Notes under the pieces: model-generated
What the model was told of the DNA's origin: nothing
The model's database searches: none
Seen by the model: only the letters and a program-made list of their open reading frames with translations
Shown here: one piece after another, positions 25,547 to 35,508 of the stretch
Numbering within the stretch: the stretch's first letter is position 1
Layout of the letters: every line of letters begins with the position of its first letter
Position numbers and translations under genes: made by a program
Source: an uncultured Bacteroidales bacterium
GTDB lineage: Bacteria > Bacteroidota > Bacteroidia > Bacteroidales > UBA932
Assembly (NCBI GenBank): GCA_900545245.1
Contig: UQYV01000011.1
Span: 1 to 64,000 of the forward strand
Length of the DNA: 64,000 bases
Direction: 5' to 3'

Positions 25547-27067
25547 ATGATTACACAGGAATTCAACGAACAGGAACAGCAGCGCCGCGATGCGTTAGGG
25601 AAACTTCGCGAACTCGGAATCGAGCCTTATCCGGCTCCGCTCTATCCGGTCAATGCGACAACACGGGAGATAAAGGAGGGCTATGATGCCGAGAAAGGTA
25701 ATTTTTCTGATGTCTGCATTGCCGGACGAATAATGACCCGCAGGATTATGGGCGCGGCGTCGTTCATTGAACTGCAGGACGAGACTGGCAGGATTCAGGT
25801 GTATGTGAAACGTGACGAGATTTGTCCAGGCGAGGACAAGACGATGTACAACACGGTCTTCAAGAAGCTCCTCGATATCGGCGACATCATAGGAATCAAG
25901 GGATATGCCTTCATCACCCAGACAGGCCAGCTCTCCATCCACGCCAGGGAACTTACGCTCTTGAGCAAGTCCCTGAGGGTGCTCCCTATTGTGAAAGAGA
26001 AGGACGGCGAGGTTTTCGACGCGTTCTCGGATCCGGAACTTAAGTATAGACAGAGGTATGTCGACCTCATCGTGAATCCGCAGGTGCGCGAGGTCTTCAT
26101 CAAGAGGAGTCAGATAATAGCGACGATGCGCGAGTACTTCAATGCGGCCGGCTGCCTTGAGGTTGAGACCCCTATCCTCCAGGGCATTCCGGGCGGTGCT
26201 ACTGCGCGTCCGTTCATCACCCATCACAACGCGCTCGACATTCCTCTCTATCTGAGAATTGCCAACGAGTTGTACCTTAAGAGGTTGATTGTCGGTGGTT
26301 ACACGGGAGTGTATGAGTTCGCAAAGGACTTCCGCAACGAGGGAATGGACAAGACTCACAACCCGGAGTTCACCTGCATGGAAATCTATGTGGCCTACAA
26401 GGACTACATCTGGATGATGGAGTTTATCGAGAAGATGCTTGAGAAAATTGCCCTCAAACTTCACGGCAAGACTCAAGTCACCATCGGCGACAAGACAGTC
26501 GATTTTAAACCGCCGTATCGCCGTCTTCCGATTCTGGAGGCGATTAAGGAGTATGCCGGAGTGGACATCAGCGGGATGGACGAGGCACAGCTTGTGGAGA
26601 CCTGCAAGAAACTCCACGTCGAGGTGGACAAGACCATGGGCAAGGGCAAGCTGATTGACGCCATCTTCGGGGAATACTGCGAGGAGCATCTTGTACAGCC
26701 GACGTTCATCATTGACTATCCTGTCGAGATGTCACCGCTCACAAAGCGTCACCGCGAAAATCCTGAACTTACCGAGCGCTTCGAACTCTTTGTCTGTGGG
26801 AAGGAACTTGCCAATGCCTACAGCGAACTTAACGACCCTATCGACCAGCTCGATCGCTTCAAGGAGCAGGCACGCCTCAAGGACGAGAAGGGTGATGACG
26901 AGGCTATGTACATCGACATGGATTTTGTCCGTGCCCTCGAATACGGTATGCCTCCGACATCCGGTCTCGGAATGGGAATCGACCGTCTGACGATGTTCAT
27001 GACCAACCAGCCTACGATTCAGGATGTGCTGTTCTTTCCTCAGATGAGGCCGAAGGAAGTGAAATAG
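25547..27067 (+). CDS. lysS: Lysyl-tRNA synthetase, class II
   Basis: LysS charges tRNA-Lys. The 506-residue protein has an N-terminal OB anticodon-binding domain ([24 protein letters not shown] region, residues about 60-170) and the class II catalytic domain with motif 2 [20 protein letters not shown] and motif 3 [12 protein letters not shown]. It ends shortly after motif 3, lacking the C-terminal extension I recall in some Bacteroidetes LysRS. ATG 25547 ([14 protein letters not shown]) is chosen; the frame opens at 25502 without similarity. Its last 56 nt overlap the convergent HAD gene. Confidence 0.95.
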   Translation: MITQEFNEQEQQRRDALGKLRELGIEPYPAPLYPVNATTREIKEGYDAEKGNFSDVCIAGRIMTRRIMGAASFIELQDETGRIQVYVKRDEICPGEDKTMYNTVFKKLLDIGDIIGIKGYAFITQTGQLSIHARELTLLSKSLRVLPIVKEKDGEVFDAFSDPELKYRQRYVDLIVNPQVREVFIKRSQIIATMREYFNAAGCLEVETPILQGIPGGATARPFITHHNALDIPLYLRIANELYLKRLIVGGYTGVYEFAKDFRNEGMDKTHNPEFTCMEIYVAYKDYIWMMEFIEKMLEKIALKLHGKTQVTIGDKTVDFKPPYRRLPILEAIKEYAGVDISGMDEAQLVETCKKLHVEVDKTMGKGKLIDAIFGEYCEEHLVQPTFIIDYPVEMSPLTKRHRENPELTERFELFVCGKELANAYSELNDPIDQLDRFKEQARLKDEKGDDEAMYIDMDFVRALEYGMPPTSGLGMGIDRLTMFMTNQPTIQDVLFFPQMRPKEVK

Positions 27068-27788
27068 GAGTTTCACTGCATTTACTGAAATTTGACAGGA
27101 GTTCGTTCCAGGTCATTTCGACCGGAACGGACTCTGTTTTTGTTTCTGAAGTTTTGATTTGGCTGGACTTTGAGGCCTTTTTGCTTTCAGAGTTGACAAG
27201 GTGGATAAACTGGAGGCCGGCCAGGAGCGCTCCTCCGTCCTTGGAGGCCTTGTCACCAATCATCAGTGTTTCGACTGGGGCGGCTTCGAGGGCCTTGCAG
27301 GCGTTGAGGAAAACCTCCTCGCGTGGCTTCAGACCGCCCAGTGCGGGGGATTCCCAGACGGCGTCAAAGTCGGCAGGGGAGAGCCCTATTGCCTCCAGTT
27401 TTTCCGTTGTGAAGCAATAATCCGAGAGCACGGCCACCTTGTAGCCCTGTCCGCGCAGTCTCCCTATAAATTCTTTCAACTGCGGGCGCGGGCCGAACTT
27501 GTCCCGTATAATCCTGACCTGCTCCGGCATATATCTCCCGTAAAACCACTTCCTGCATCGTTCCGCACGTTCAGGAGACCCTTTGCCCATGGCCGTAAAA
27601 AGCGCGTCATAGTAGTCCGATGCTTTATCAAAATGCCTGTCACACAGCTTTTTCCTGCATTTTCTCTCCGCCCCGAGCATTCCGATGTGCAGCGGATCTG
27701 CAAGAATCAGCCGCAATGGAAAATGACGGGACTCATAAAGAGTCCCATCCAAATCAAAAACAATTGCTTTTAAGTTCTTTTCAAACAT
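27012..27788 (-). CDS. HAD-family hydrolase
   Basis: A 258-residue haloacid-dehalogenase-type phosphatase. Motif I is FDLDGTLY with the nucleophile Asp, motif II AVLSDYC, motif III Lys in [10 protein letters not shown] and motif [14 protein letters not shown] helical cap lies between motifs I and II (residues about 25-110). The tail after residue about 205 is polar and low in complexity ([15 protein letters not shown]) and its coding end overlaps lysS by 56 nt on the opposite strand. The substrate is unknown; the cap type suggests a small phosphometabolite. Confidence 0.85.
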   Translation of the reverse strand: MFEKNLKAIVFDLDGTLYESRHFPLRLILADPLHIGMLGAERKCRKKLCDRHFDKASDYYDALFTAMGKGSPERAERCRKWFYGRYMPEQVRIIRDKFGPRPQLKEFIGRLRGQGYKVAVLSDYCFTTEKLEAIGLSPADFDAVWESPALGGLKPREEVFLNACKALEAAPVETLMIGDKASKDGGALLAGLQFIHLVNSESKKASKSSQIKTSETKTESVPVEMTWNELLSNFSKCSETPISLPSASSEERTAHPES

Positions 27789-27875
27789 CCTATTTTCACG
27801 CTTTTAGTAGCCTATATTCGCTTGTAGCCTGTCCGCATCGTTGCTTGACGCGGAGACATCAATAAGAATCCGTAA

Positions 27876-28556
27876 CTACCTGACGACGGACTCAAGCCAA
27901 TGGGCATCGACTCGGACAAATCCCTCGACGGGACGCACGGACGGGTTGCGGCGGATAATGCCCTCGCAGTCCTCATAGACGTTCCATCCGATTTTCATTC
28001 CGACCATCTGGCCTTTTGATGCATAGCTCATGATGATTGCGCGGCTATCGCCCTCTCCTTCGACTTTGTAGAAGTGGAAGGTCGCGGAGCTGATTTCATC
28101 GTTGTTCTGCTTTTCCTCAAGTTTGGTCTCCTTGCCGGCGTTTGAAGTCATCTCTCTCTTGGTCACCCACTTGCATAACTCTATGACCGCGTCGTCAAGC
28201 CCGGCGTCGAAGATGAGCACCTTTTCCATCAGCTCTCCCATGTCGCGCACGAGCCGGAGAGTGTATCCGCCCATTGCCTTCGTGTGGTTGGTGATGGCCT
28301 GCATCTGTGTTTCCGAGATTTTCCCGTCCGGCACGAGCCAGAGCATCAGCTTTTTCTGAGGGTCGTGGTAGAGCGTCTCGTACCTCGCCAGATTGACAGT
28401 TCCGCAGTGGGGACATTCCCAAAGGAACAACGACCCGTTCTTTACCTTTTCCTTGAGTTCCGGATTATCCGCAGTGTTGATGCTTTTGTAAACCGTGATT
28501 TCTGTCGTCTGCCCGCACTTGGAACAGACTCCGTTTGCCTTTGCCGTAAGTGACAT
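27876..28556 (-). CDS. CpXC domain protein
   Basis: A 226-residue protein with an N-terminal zinc-ribbon-like CpXC domain: CSKCG near residue 11 and WECPHCGTVN near residue 50. The rest is alpha/beta with ETLYHDPQKKLMLWLVPDG, the usual sequence in this family. CpXC proteins are widespread in Bacteroidales and Firmicutes, and their function is not known. It lies in a minus-strand run after the U32 gene, with about 90 nt between them. Confidence 0.85.
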   Translation of the reverse strand: MSLTAKANGVCSKCGQTTEITVYKSINTADNPELKEKVKNGSLFLWECPHCGTVNLARYETLYHDPQKKLMLWLVPDGKISETQMQAITNHTKAMGGYTLRLVRDMGELMEKVLIFDAGLDDAVIELCKWVTKREMTSNAGKETKLEEKQNNDEISSATFHFYKVEGEGDSRAIIMSYASKGQMVGMKIGWNVYEDCEGIIRRNPSVRPVEGFVRVDAHWLESVVR

Positions 28557-28646
28557 ATTTTTCTATCTGTTATTTCCTATCAATTATTTCCCTCTCTGCC
28601 GATTCCCCAGTGTAATTTTGACAAATCTTGCCCTCTTTTCCAAGAA

Positions 28647-29945
28647 TTACTGTTCCTCTGCCCAGATGTAAACCTTGTCGGAACGGCGGAGACGGGTAGC
28701 ATGAGAAGAGGCTACGACCTCGCGCAGTCGGTCGGTGTCCTCCGAGAAGTCAATCGGGACGGAACAATATGTTCCTTTAGAGGCGGAGGATACGGGTTTG
28801 AGGTCCACTCGGATTTCCTTGACTGTGGTCTCCACCACTCCGGTTGTCGGTCCCATTATGAGAATGCGGTCGCCGACCTTGAGCGTTGCAGACTCAATCA
28901 GAATCTCAGCTACCGAGAGCTTTGCAAACCAGTTGGTCACCTTGCCGGTGTAGACTTTTCTGCGTGTGGCGCGGCTGCCGTAGACTTCACTCCACTCTCC
29001 GAGGCGAGCTCCCTGATAGTAACCGTCCCAAAACCCCCGGTTGAACACCTCCGTGAGTTCGGCCTTCAGGGCAGCCGCGAGTTCCGGCGTGTAGTTACCA
29101 TCTATGACCGCATCTGCCGCCCGTCGGTAGCAAGAGGCCACTTTTTTGACATATTCGGCGCTGCGTGCCCTGCCCTCAATTTTGAAAACCGTCACCCCCG
29201 CGTCAATAATCTTGTCCATGAACTCGATTGTGCACAGATCCTTCGGGGACATTATGTATTTGTTGTCGACAAGAAGCTGGTTGCCGGTCTCAAGATCCGT
29301 GACTTCATAGCCCCTCCTGCAAATCTGGTAGCAGGCGCCGCGGTTTGCCGAAGCTCCGTAGGCGTGCAGGCTAAGGTAGCATTTCCCGGAAATTGCCATG
29401 CAGAGGGCTCCGTGGGCGAACATCTCGATTTCCACAAGGCGTCCCGAAGGACCACAGATGTGCTCGCGGACTATTGTCTCGTGTATCTCTTTGACTTGAT
29501 GGAGATTCAGCTCCCGGGCAAGGACGATGACGTCGGCGAACTCGGCGTAGAAGCGCAGCGACTCCGCGTTCGAAATGCTCAACTGCGTGGAAATGTGTAC
29601 CTCAATGCCCAGGCTGCGGCAGTAGGCTATGGCGGCCATGTCGGAGGCGATGACAGCCGTGATTTCCGCTGCCTTTGCTGCGTCGAGCGTCTCGCGCATC
29701 GGCTGGAGGTCTTCTTGATAGAGGACGATGTTCAGCGTCAGATAGGACTTCACCCCGTTGTCACGGCAAATGCGGCAGACCTCCGCAAGATCGTCGGCAG
29801 AAAAGTTGTTCGCCGAATGCGAGCGCATGTTGAGGTTGCCCACCCCAAAATAGACGGAGTTAGCCCCTCCCTGAATCGCCGCATACAGACATTCAAAATT
29901 GCCAGCCGGCGCCATTATTTCCAAAGTACGTTTCTGATTTTCCAT
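28647..29945 (-). CDS. U32 family protein, probable tRNA hydroxylation factor (TrhP type)
   Basis: A 432-residue peptidase U32 family protein. The N-terminus LEIMAPAGNFECLYAAIQGGANSVYFG-like region and the family centre EIEMFAHGALCMAISGKCYL, followed by GACYQICRRGYEV, are typical. The Cys residues in the centre and at NRGACYQICR fit an iron-sulfur or prephenate-dependent tRNA 5-hydroxyuridine enzyme (TrhP/YegQ) rather than a protease; the C-terminal beta domain (TGKVTNWFAKLSVAEI) is also present. A TAAATTTG box at 29995-29988 may be its -7 element. Confidence 0.85.
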   Translation of the reverse strand: MENQKRTLEIMAPAGNFECLYAAIQGGANSVYFGVGNLNMRSHSANNFSADDLAEVCRICRDNGVKSYLTLNIVLYQEDLQPMRETLDAAKAAEITAVIASDMAAIAYCRSLGIEVHISTQLSISNAESLRFYAEFADVIVLARELNLHQVKEIHETIVREHICGPSGRLVEIEMFAHGALCMAISGKCYLSLHAYGASANRGACYQICRRGYEVTDLETGNQLLVDNKYIMSPKDLCTIEFMDKIIDAGVTVFKIEGRARSAEYVKKVASCYRRAADAVIDGNYTPELAAALKAELTEVFNRGFWDGYYQGARLGEWSEVYGSRATRRKVYTGKVTNWFAKLSVAEILIESATLKVGDRILIMGPTTGVVETTVKEIRVDLKPVSSASKGTYCSVPIDFSEDTDRLREVVASSHATRLRRSDKVYIWAEEQ

Positions 29946-30031
29946 AAATCCGGGTTATATTGCACCCGCCTGGATGCACAAAACATGCAAATTTACTCAA
30001 TATTCCATTATTTTCAGCGTGTCGGAGAAAA

Positions 30032-30145
30032 ATGACCATATTGGCGGACAGAATAGACCCCAAAGTGCTGGAGTTCGCGAAATCGGAAACGCCCGAGGAT
30101 GATGTGTATGAATACTACAAATTTTATTATAACATATTTAGATAA
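30032..30145 (+). other. Small open frame of unknown nature
   Basis: A 37-codon frame, MTILADRIDPKVLEFAKSET then PEDDVYEYYKFYYNIFR, lies between the U32 gene and the antitoxin gene. It has protein-like composition but no recognised family. It could be a remnant of a larger gene, a short peptide gene, or chance. Confidence 0.3.
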
Positions 30146-30168
30146 ATCAAAATATTGTTATAACTTTG
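30127..30168 (+). promoter_or_regulatory. Operator-like inverted repeat over the antitoxin promoter
   Basis: TTATAACA (30127-30134) and TGTTATAA (30156-30163) are a perfect inverted pair. The right arm overlaps the -7 box TAACTTTG at 30161-30168. This layout fits autorepression by an AbrB-fold antitoxin. The box ends 4 nt before ATG 30173, so the message would be near-leaderless. Confidence 0.6.
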
Positions 30169-30172
30169 CGGT

Positions 30173-30466
30173 ATGACAATGAATACGACAATATTAAGAA
30201 TCGGCAACAGCAGCGGAATCATAATCCCGTCGGCTATTATGAAGTCCCTTTCACTTTCTGTGCGGGACAAAATCAGCATCTGCGAAGAGAATGGGAAAAT
30301 CACATTGCGTAAACTGCTTGATAACAAGGCAGAAACGCCATTCTCCGCATTGGACGTATGGTGTGACGAGAATGGGTATGGAGGCGAGGATTCTTTGGGT
30401 GAAGCCTTGGAATATGTGGAAGGAATAAGGGCGGACAGGAACAATAAGGAAATTCCGCAATGGTAA
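30173..30466 (+). CDS. MazE/AbrB-fold antitoxin
   Basis: A 97-residue protein whose first 50 residues form a SpoVT/AbrB swapped-hairpin DNA-binding domain (ILRIGNSSGIIIPSAIMKSL, then KISICEENGKITLRKL), as in MazE and VapB antitoxins. The acidic C-terminal half (SALDVWCDENGYGGEDSLGE) is the usual toxin-binding tail. It would normally repress its own operon and neutralise a toxin encoded immediately downstream. No intact toxin gene follows: only a short PIN-like tail is found at 30488. It may be a solitary antitoxin or a decayed module. Confidence 0.82.
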   Translation: MTMNTTILRIGNSSGIIIPSAIMKSLSLSVRDKISICEENGKITLRKLLDNKAETPFSALDVWCDENGYGGEDSLGEALEYVEGIRADRNNKEIPQW

Positions 30467-30487
30467 AGAAAGCGAAAAAACTTCATA

Positions 30488-30556
30488 ATGGTAACACACA
30501 ACACACGTCACTTTTCCCACATTCCGCACCTGAAGATTGAGGACTGGTTGAAATGA
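30488..30556 (+). pseudogene. C-terminal remnant of a VapC-like PIN toxin
   Basis: The 22 codons MVTHNTRHFSHIPHLKIEDW plus LK resemble the end of PIN-domain VapC toxins, where a pattern like (L)VTxNxRHFxxIxGLxIENW is common. It lies 21 nt behind the antitoxin gene. The preceding ~120 toxin residues are absent. A different 26-codon frame starting MVKKAKK overlaps the antitoxin stop. I infer an internal deletion that removed most of a toxin gene. Confidence 0.6.
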
Positions 30557-30594
30557 ACAGCTTCTAAATAAAATTGTTTAATCCGTCGGCTATC

Positions 30595-31959
30595 CTAATC
30601 CTGTCTGGTGATGCAGGCGCCGAGGGCGTTGAGGCGAAGGTCGATGTCTTCGTAGCCTCGGTCAATCTGCTCGATGTTTGAGATTACGCTTGTGCCCTTG
30701 GCGGACATTGCCGCAATGAGAAGGGCTATGCCGGCACGGATGTCTGGGGAGAGCATATTGCCTGCCTTGAGGCTGATGCGGTGGTCGTGACCGATTACAA
30801 CTGCACGATGCGGGTCGCAGAGGATAATTTGGGCTCCCATGTCAATCAGTTTGTCCGTGAAGAAAAGCCTGCTTTCGAACATCTTTTGGTGAATCAGCAC
30901 GCTACCCTTGCATTGCGTTGCCACCACAAGCATCACCGAAAGAAGGTCCGGAGTGAGACCAGGCCATGGGGCATCGGCAATGGTGAGGATGGAACCGTCG
31001 AGGAAAGACTCTATTTCGTAGCATTCCTGCTCGGGGACGAAGATGTCGTCACCCCTTTGCTCAAGTTTTATCCCGAGACGCCGGAAACACTCTGGAATAA
31101 TGCCGAGGTTGTCGTATGACACATTCTTGATCGTGATCGAACTGCGGTTCATGGCCGCCATTCCGATGAAAGACCCAACCTCAATCATGTCGGGGAGTAT
31201 AGTGTGCTCCGCTCCGTGGAGTTCGCTGACTCCGTTGATTGTCAGGAGGTTCGATCCTATCCCTGTGATATCCGCCCCCATCGCCACGAGCATCTTTGAG
31301 AGTTGCTGCACATAAGGTTCGCAGGCCGCATTATAGATTGTAGTAGTGCCCTCTGCAAGCGTCGCTGCCATAAGGATGTTCGCCGTTCCGGTGACCGAAG
31401 CCTCGTCGAGAAGCATGTATGCACCCTTGAGGAAGTTACCACCCTCACCGTTTGGGCCTCCGTCACAAGAATCTACGCCTCCGTCACTTCCTTTGCACGA
31501 AAGATAGAACGCACGGAGTTTTTGGTCATAGGAGAGTTCCGCACCGAGGTTAATCATCCCTTGGATGTGGGTGTCCACCCTGCGGCGTCCGATCTTGTCA
31601 CCGCCAGGCTTCGGAAAATATGCATGTCCGAACCTTGCCAGAAGCGGTCCGACTACCATCACCGAACCTCGCAGACGTGCACATTTGCGCACGAACTCCT
31701 CGCTGCTTATGTATTTTTCGTCAAGATTGTCCGCCTTGAAGGTGTAGACGCCCTTTTCGTGCCTCGTGACCTCCACACCCATGTCCTGAAGTAGCAGAAT
31801 TAGGTTTTTAACATCCAATATTTCCGGGACGTTGCTGATTTTCACCTCATCCCGCGTTAGCAGCACCGCACTTATGACCTCAAGAGCCTCATTTTTCGCA
31901 CCCTGCGGCATGATTGTCCCGCTTAATTTGTGCCCACCTTCAATTACAAATGAACTCAT
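30595..31959 (-). CDS. murA: UDP-N-acetylglucosamine 1-carboxyvinyltransferase
   Basis: MurA performs the first committed step of peptidoglycan synthesis, adding enolpyruvate to UDP-GlcNAc. The 454-residue protein contains FVIEGGHKLSG, GAKNEALEVISA, the active-site Cys in KCARLRGS, PKPGGDKIGRRRVDTH, DYVT-like GSFIGMAAMNRSS and the late RGYEDIDLRL. Between YLSCKGSDGG and NFLKGAYMLLDEASVTGT an insertion of roughly 17 Gly/Asp-rich residues is present. ATG 31959 (MSSFVIEGG) is chosen over the upstream 32016 because it matches the family start. A promoter lies at 32072-32043. Confidence 0.95.
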   Translation of the reverse strand: MSSFVIEGGHKLSGTIMPQGAKNEALEVISAVLLTRDEVKISNVPEILDVKNLILLLQDMGVEVTRHEKGVYTFKADNLDEKYISSEEFVRKCARLRGSVMVVGPLLARFGHAYFPKPGGDKIGRRRVDTHIQGMINLGAELSYDQKLRAFYLSCKGSDGGVDSCDGGPNGEGGNFLKGAYMLLDEASVTGTANILMAATLAEGTTTIYNAACEPYVQQLSKMLVAMGADITGIGSNLLTINGVSELHGAEHTILPDMIEVGSFIGMAAMNRSSITIKNVSYDNLGIIPECFRRLGIKLEQRGDDIFVPEQECYEIESFLDGSILTIADAPWPGLTPDLLSVMLVVATQCKGSVLIHQKMFESRLFFTDKLIDMGAQIILCDPHRAVVIGHDHRISLKAGNMLSPDIRAGIALLIAAMSAKGTSVISNIEQIDRGYEDIDLRLNALGACITRQD

Positions 31960-32042
31960 ATAATGAAAAATTATTTGAAACATATCGTCCCCTGTGGACT
32001 TACGATATGAAACCATTTTTGTCGATAGCGTATCAACAAATG

Positions 32043-32072
32043 CAAATTTAACGAAAATATATTATAAGACAA
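32043..32072 (-). promoter_or_regulatory. Promoter of murA
   Basis: -33 TTG at 32072-32070, 19-bp spacer, -7 TAAATTTG at 32050-32043 on the minus strand; leader about 75 nt to ATG 31959. Confidence 0.65.
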
Positions 32073-32104
32073 CGCATTTGCCGGAATATGTGTGGTCCGC
32101 AGGA

Positions 32105-32136
32105 TTTTGAAAATTGAAATATTTGTACTATTTTTC
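32105..32136 (+). promoter_or_regulatory. Promoter of the second SusC/SusD operon
   Basis: -33 TTTTG at 32105-32109, 19-bp spacer, -7 TATTTTTC at 32129-32136. The leader shares ATGGCG (32163) and GTAGTAGTG (32173) with that of the first operon. Confidence 0.5.
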
Positions 32137-32192
32137 CGTGATTTTTGGGCCTTATCGCAGAGATGGCGTAAAGTAGTAGTGAATGTAATAAG

Positions 32193-35100
32193 ATGAAAAG
32201 GTTATTTTATATATTGACGTTGCTCTTGTGTGGGTCCGTGGCCTGTTTCTCGGCGTTTGCCCAGACTCGTACGGTCAGCGGAACGGTGACTGATAGCGAC
32301 GGAGTGCCGATGCCGGGCGTGAGCGTGATGCTCGGGAGCGACGGCAAGGTGGGAGCGGTCACTGACATTGACGGAAAGTGGACTCTTGGGCTTTCTGGGA
32401 AGTCACAGGTGATTGTGTTTTCGTTTCTCGGTATGGAGACTCAGGTGGTGAAAGTTGCTGACGGACAAAAGGTTATCAATGTCACGATGAAAGAAGCCGG
32501 GACGATGCTCGACCAAGTGGTGATTACCGGCTATACACAGACATCTACAAAGAAAATGACAGGCTCCGTGGAGGTGCTTACCACCAAGGACCTGATTGAC
32601 AAGCCTCAGTCGTCAATTGATGCGATGCTTCAGGGGCAGCTTGCCGGAGTGAGCGTGAGCGCGACTTCAGGGCAGCCGGGGCGTACTCAGGAAATCCGCA
32701 TCCGAGGCCAGGCAACCCTCACCGGTGATCAGAGCCCTTTGTGGGTGGTTGACGGCGTGCCTCTTCAGGGCGGAATGCCGAACGTTTCCGACAGCCAGCT
32801 CAAGACCGGCGGACTGGAAGATTTCCTCATCAATGGTGTCGGAGACATAAATCCGAATGACATAGAGAACATCTCCATACTCAAGGATGCTTCCGCAGCG
32901 GCCATTTATGGTTCACGCGCGGCGAACGGAGTCATCGTCGTCACGACGAAACGCGGCTCCGACGGTCCGATGCACGTGAACTATTCGGGAAATGTGTCCG
33001 TCACCTTCCGTCCGCAGAGAGATGCGGCTCTGATGAATTCTTCGGAGAAGATTGACTGGGAGCAGGAACTCTGGGACGAGTTCTCCGCTGAGCGCTTTGG
33101 GGGGGCAAGACATATCCTGTCGTCGGAATCGTCGGCATGGTGCGCTCCGGCTACGGGAAGTATGCTGCGATGGCCGGGGACAAGGATGCGCAGGACAAGT
33201 ATCTTGAAGGGCTGAAATCCCGCTCGACCAACTGGTTCGATGAGATCTTCCGCAACTCCGTCTCCACGAACCACCACCTCAACATAAGCGGGGGTTCAAA
33301 GAAATACAACTATTATGTCGGGATTGGCTACACCCACGATGCCGGACTCCTGATCAGGGACGACTACAACCGCTACAATCTCAAGTCCAACTTCACTTTC
33401 ACTCCGAACCGGATTCTGAAGCTCGACCTCGGACTTGACATCTCCCGGCAGGAATCGAAGGCTCCGAATCTCAGCGACGTCGATCCTTTCAGCTACGCCT
33501 ATTATGCGAACCCTTACGAGTATTCCTACAACGAGGACGGCTCCTATCGCGCCGACGAAACATGGCAGGTGCTGAACCAGGCAAACGGAAGTTCCGTCAT
33601 GCCGGTCTATAACAAGGGCTACAACATAATGCGGGAGCTGAACGAGACTTCGAGCAAGACCGGAAACTGGGCGAATACCGCACGCGCCGGTGCCGAGGTC
33701 AAGTTCCTTGAACAGCTCAAGTTCGTGGGGCTGCTGTCCTGGTCGTTCGCCAACAACCGAACGGAGAAAATCAATCCGAAGAACAGCTACGCCGCATGGA
33801 GTGAGATGCTGGACTACGACAAGTCGTTCAATTCGAGCCTGTGCTATGGTTCCATAATCCAGAATTCCCTCACTCGCAACTCCTTCATCGCCCGCGGTCA
33901 TCTTGCCTATAATCAGGAATTTGCAGGTGGGGCGCACGCTCTGTCGGTGATTGCCGGAGCCGAGGTTAGGGGAGAGAACTCCAACACCCTCTATGCCAAG
34001 AGGCTTAACTATGACTCCAACACCCAGACCACCTCTATGCCTCAGCCGCCTACAGGCAAGAGCCAGCTTGAATCCTGGCTACGCGAGGTCGAACAGCTTA
34101 GCGGAGAGTACTGGTCAAAGAGCCGCTACGCCTCGTTCTATGCTTCTGGTGACTATTTCCTCCTGAACCGCTACATACTCAACTTCTCCTTCCGGACCGA
34201 CGGCAGTTCCTATTTCGGGAGCAAGAAGCAGTTCAACCCGACTTGGTCTGTCGGTGCGGCATGGCACATCCAGCAGGAAAAGTGGATGCAGTGGGCCTCA
34301 AGTTGGCTCGACAGATTGATTCTGCGTGCCGCCACGGGCTTCACCGGCAATATCAACAACGGTGTGGCACCGCAGCTCGTGATGAGCTACTGGCAACAGC
34401 AGTATAGGAAATATGACGGTGAGTCGCTTGACATCGCCACCTTCTCCGGCACTCCGAACCCGAACCTCGGGTGGGAAAAGACTCAGGACTACAAGCTTTC
34501 CCTTGAATGGGGACTCTTCGGCGAGAGGCTTTCCGGCGTGATTGAGGGCTACAAGAGGGTCAGCACCGACGTCGTCGTCAGCTCACGCATCCCGAGCATC
34601 ACCGGTTATACCTACCAGAAGTACAACTCCGCCGACATCTCGAACAGCGGCATTGAGTTCACTCTCAACGGCCGGCTGCTCGACACAAGGGACTGGAAGA
34701 TAAACGCTTCCGTGAACTTCTCCTACAACTACAACATCGTCACGCGCTACGACAGTGTCGACAAGATGACCTCCTCCACCCGCTACTGGGTGGGCTATCC
34801 GGTCAATGCCCTCTTTATCGGGAAGCTTGACGGGTTGAATTCCGAGGGGCTTTACAAGTTTGAACTCCGTCCGGATGCGGAAATCACCAAGCTTTCCGAC
34901 TACCAGAACGCGGACAACTACCGCTTCTACCTCGGCACGGGCACCGCTCCATACACCGGCGGGTTTAATCTTAGTGTTGCGTGGAAAGGATTGAGCCTCA
35001 GTTGCTTCGCCGCCTATTCCGCCGGAGCGAAGACATTCGAGAATCCAGCCGTTCCGGGGTCATACGGTTCAATTACCCGGACCGGGGCTGACCCTGAGCG

Positions 35101-35500
35101 TCCGCAGACTGTCTACAGCGACCTCTACACCAACCATTTCAACGTGCGTCGCGACCGCACCGACCGCTGGACGGAAACCAACAGGAACGCGAAATATCCC
35201 CGTATCTATGACGCCTATGGGACTGCCTACAATTTCGACCGCGACAATCCGTTCAACAGCGACATCATTCGCGGAGCCTATGTGAAGGACAACTCCTATC
35301 TGAGAATAAAGAACATAATCCTGTCTTATTCGCTGCCTCAGTCTGCCGTGAAAAAGATGAAGATGACCTCGTTCCGCATGAATCTTTCGCTGAACAATTT
35401 CTTTACGTTTACGGACTATGACGGCCTCGATCCTGAGACACCGGGTGCAGTTTATCCGGTGAGCCGCAGCGCCACATTCGGACTTGTGATAGGATTCTAA
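32193..35500 (+). pseudogene. SusC/RagA-family transporter, frameshifted at a G7 tract
   Basis: Two frames together encode one SusC of about 1100 residues. The first (32193 on) has a signal peptide, the carboxypeptidase-like domain (TVSGTVTDSDGVPMPGVSVM), the plug (VVITGYTQTSTKKMTGSVEV, ILKDASAAAIYGSRAANGVI) and reads to 33215 after leaving the family pattern near residue 303. The second frame, opening before ATG 33137, continues the barrel to the aromatic end (FGLVIGF) at 35500. The switch falls at seven G at 33099-33105; five or eight G would restore FGG(G)KTYPVVGIVG. This may be a sequencing error, a recent mutation or phase variation. The SusD partner 8 nt downstream is intact. Confidence 0.85.
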
Positions 35501-35508
35501 AATTTTGA

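Noticed and set aside
25595..26689. Long minus-strand frame opposite lysS
   Set aside because: Antisense shadow of lysS with no family features.
28701..30035. Long plus-strand frame of 444 codons opposite the U32 gene
   Set aside because: It is antisense to a well-supported U32 family gene and has no recognisable domain.
30467..30544. 26-codon frame MVKKAKKLHNG behind the antitoxin as a MazF toxin
   Set aside because: Only the first few residues resemble a MazF start, there is no catalytic core, and it stops after 26 codons.
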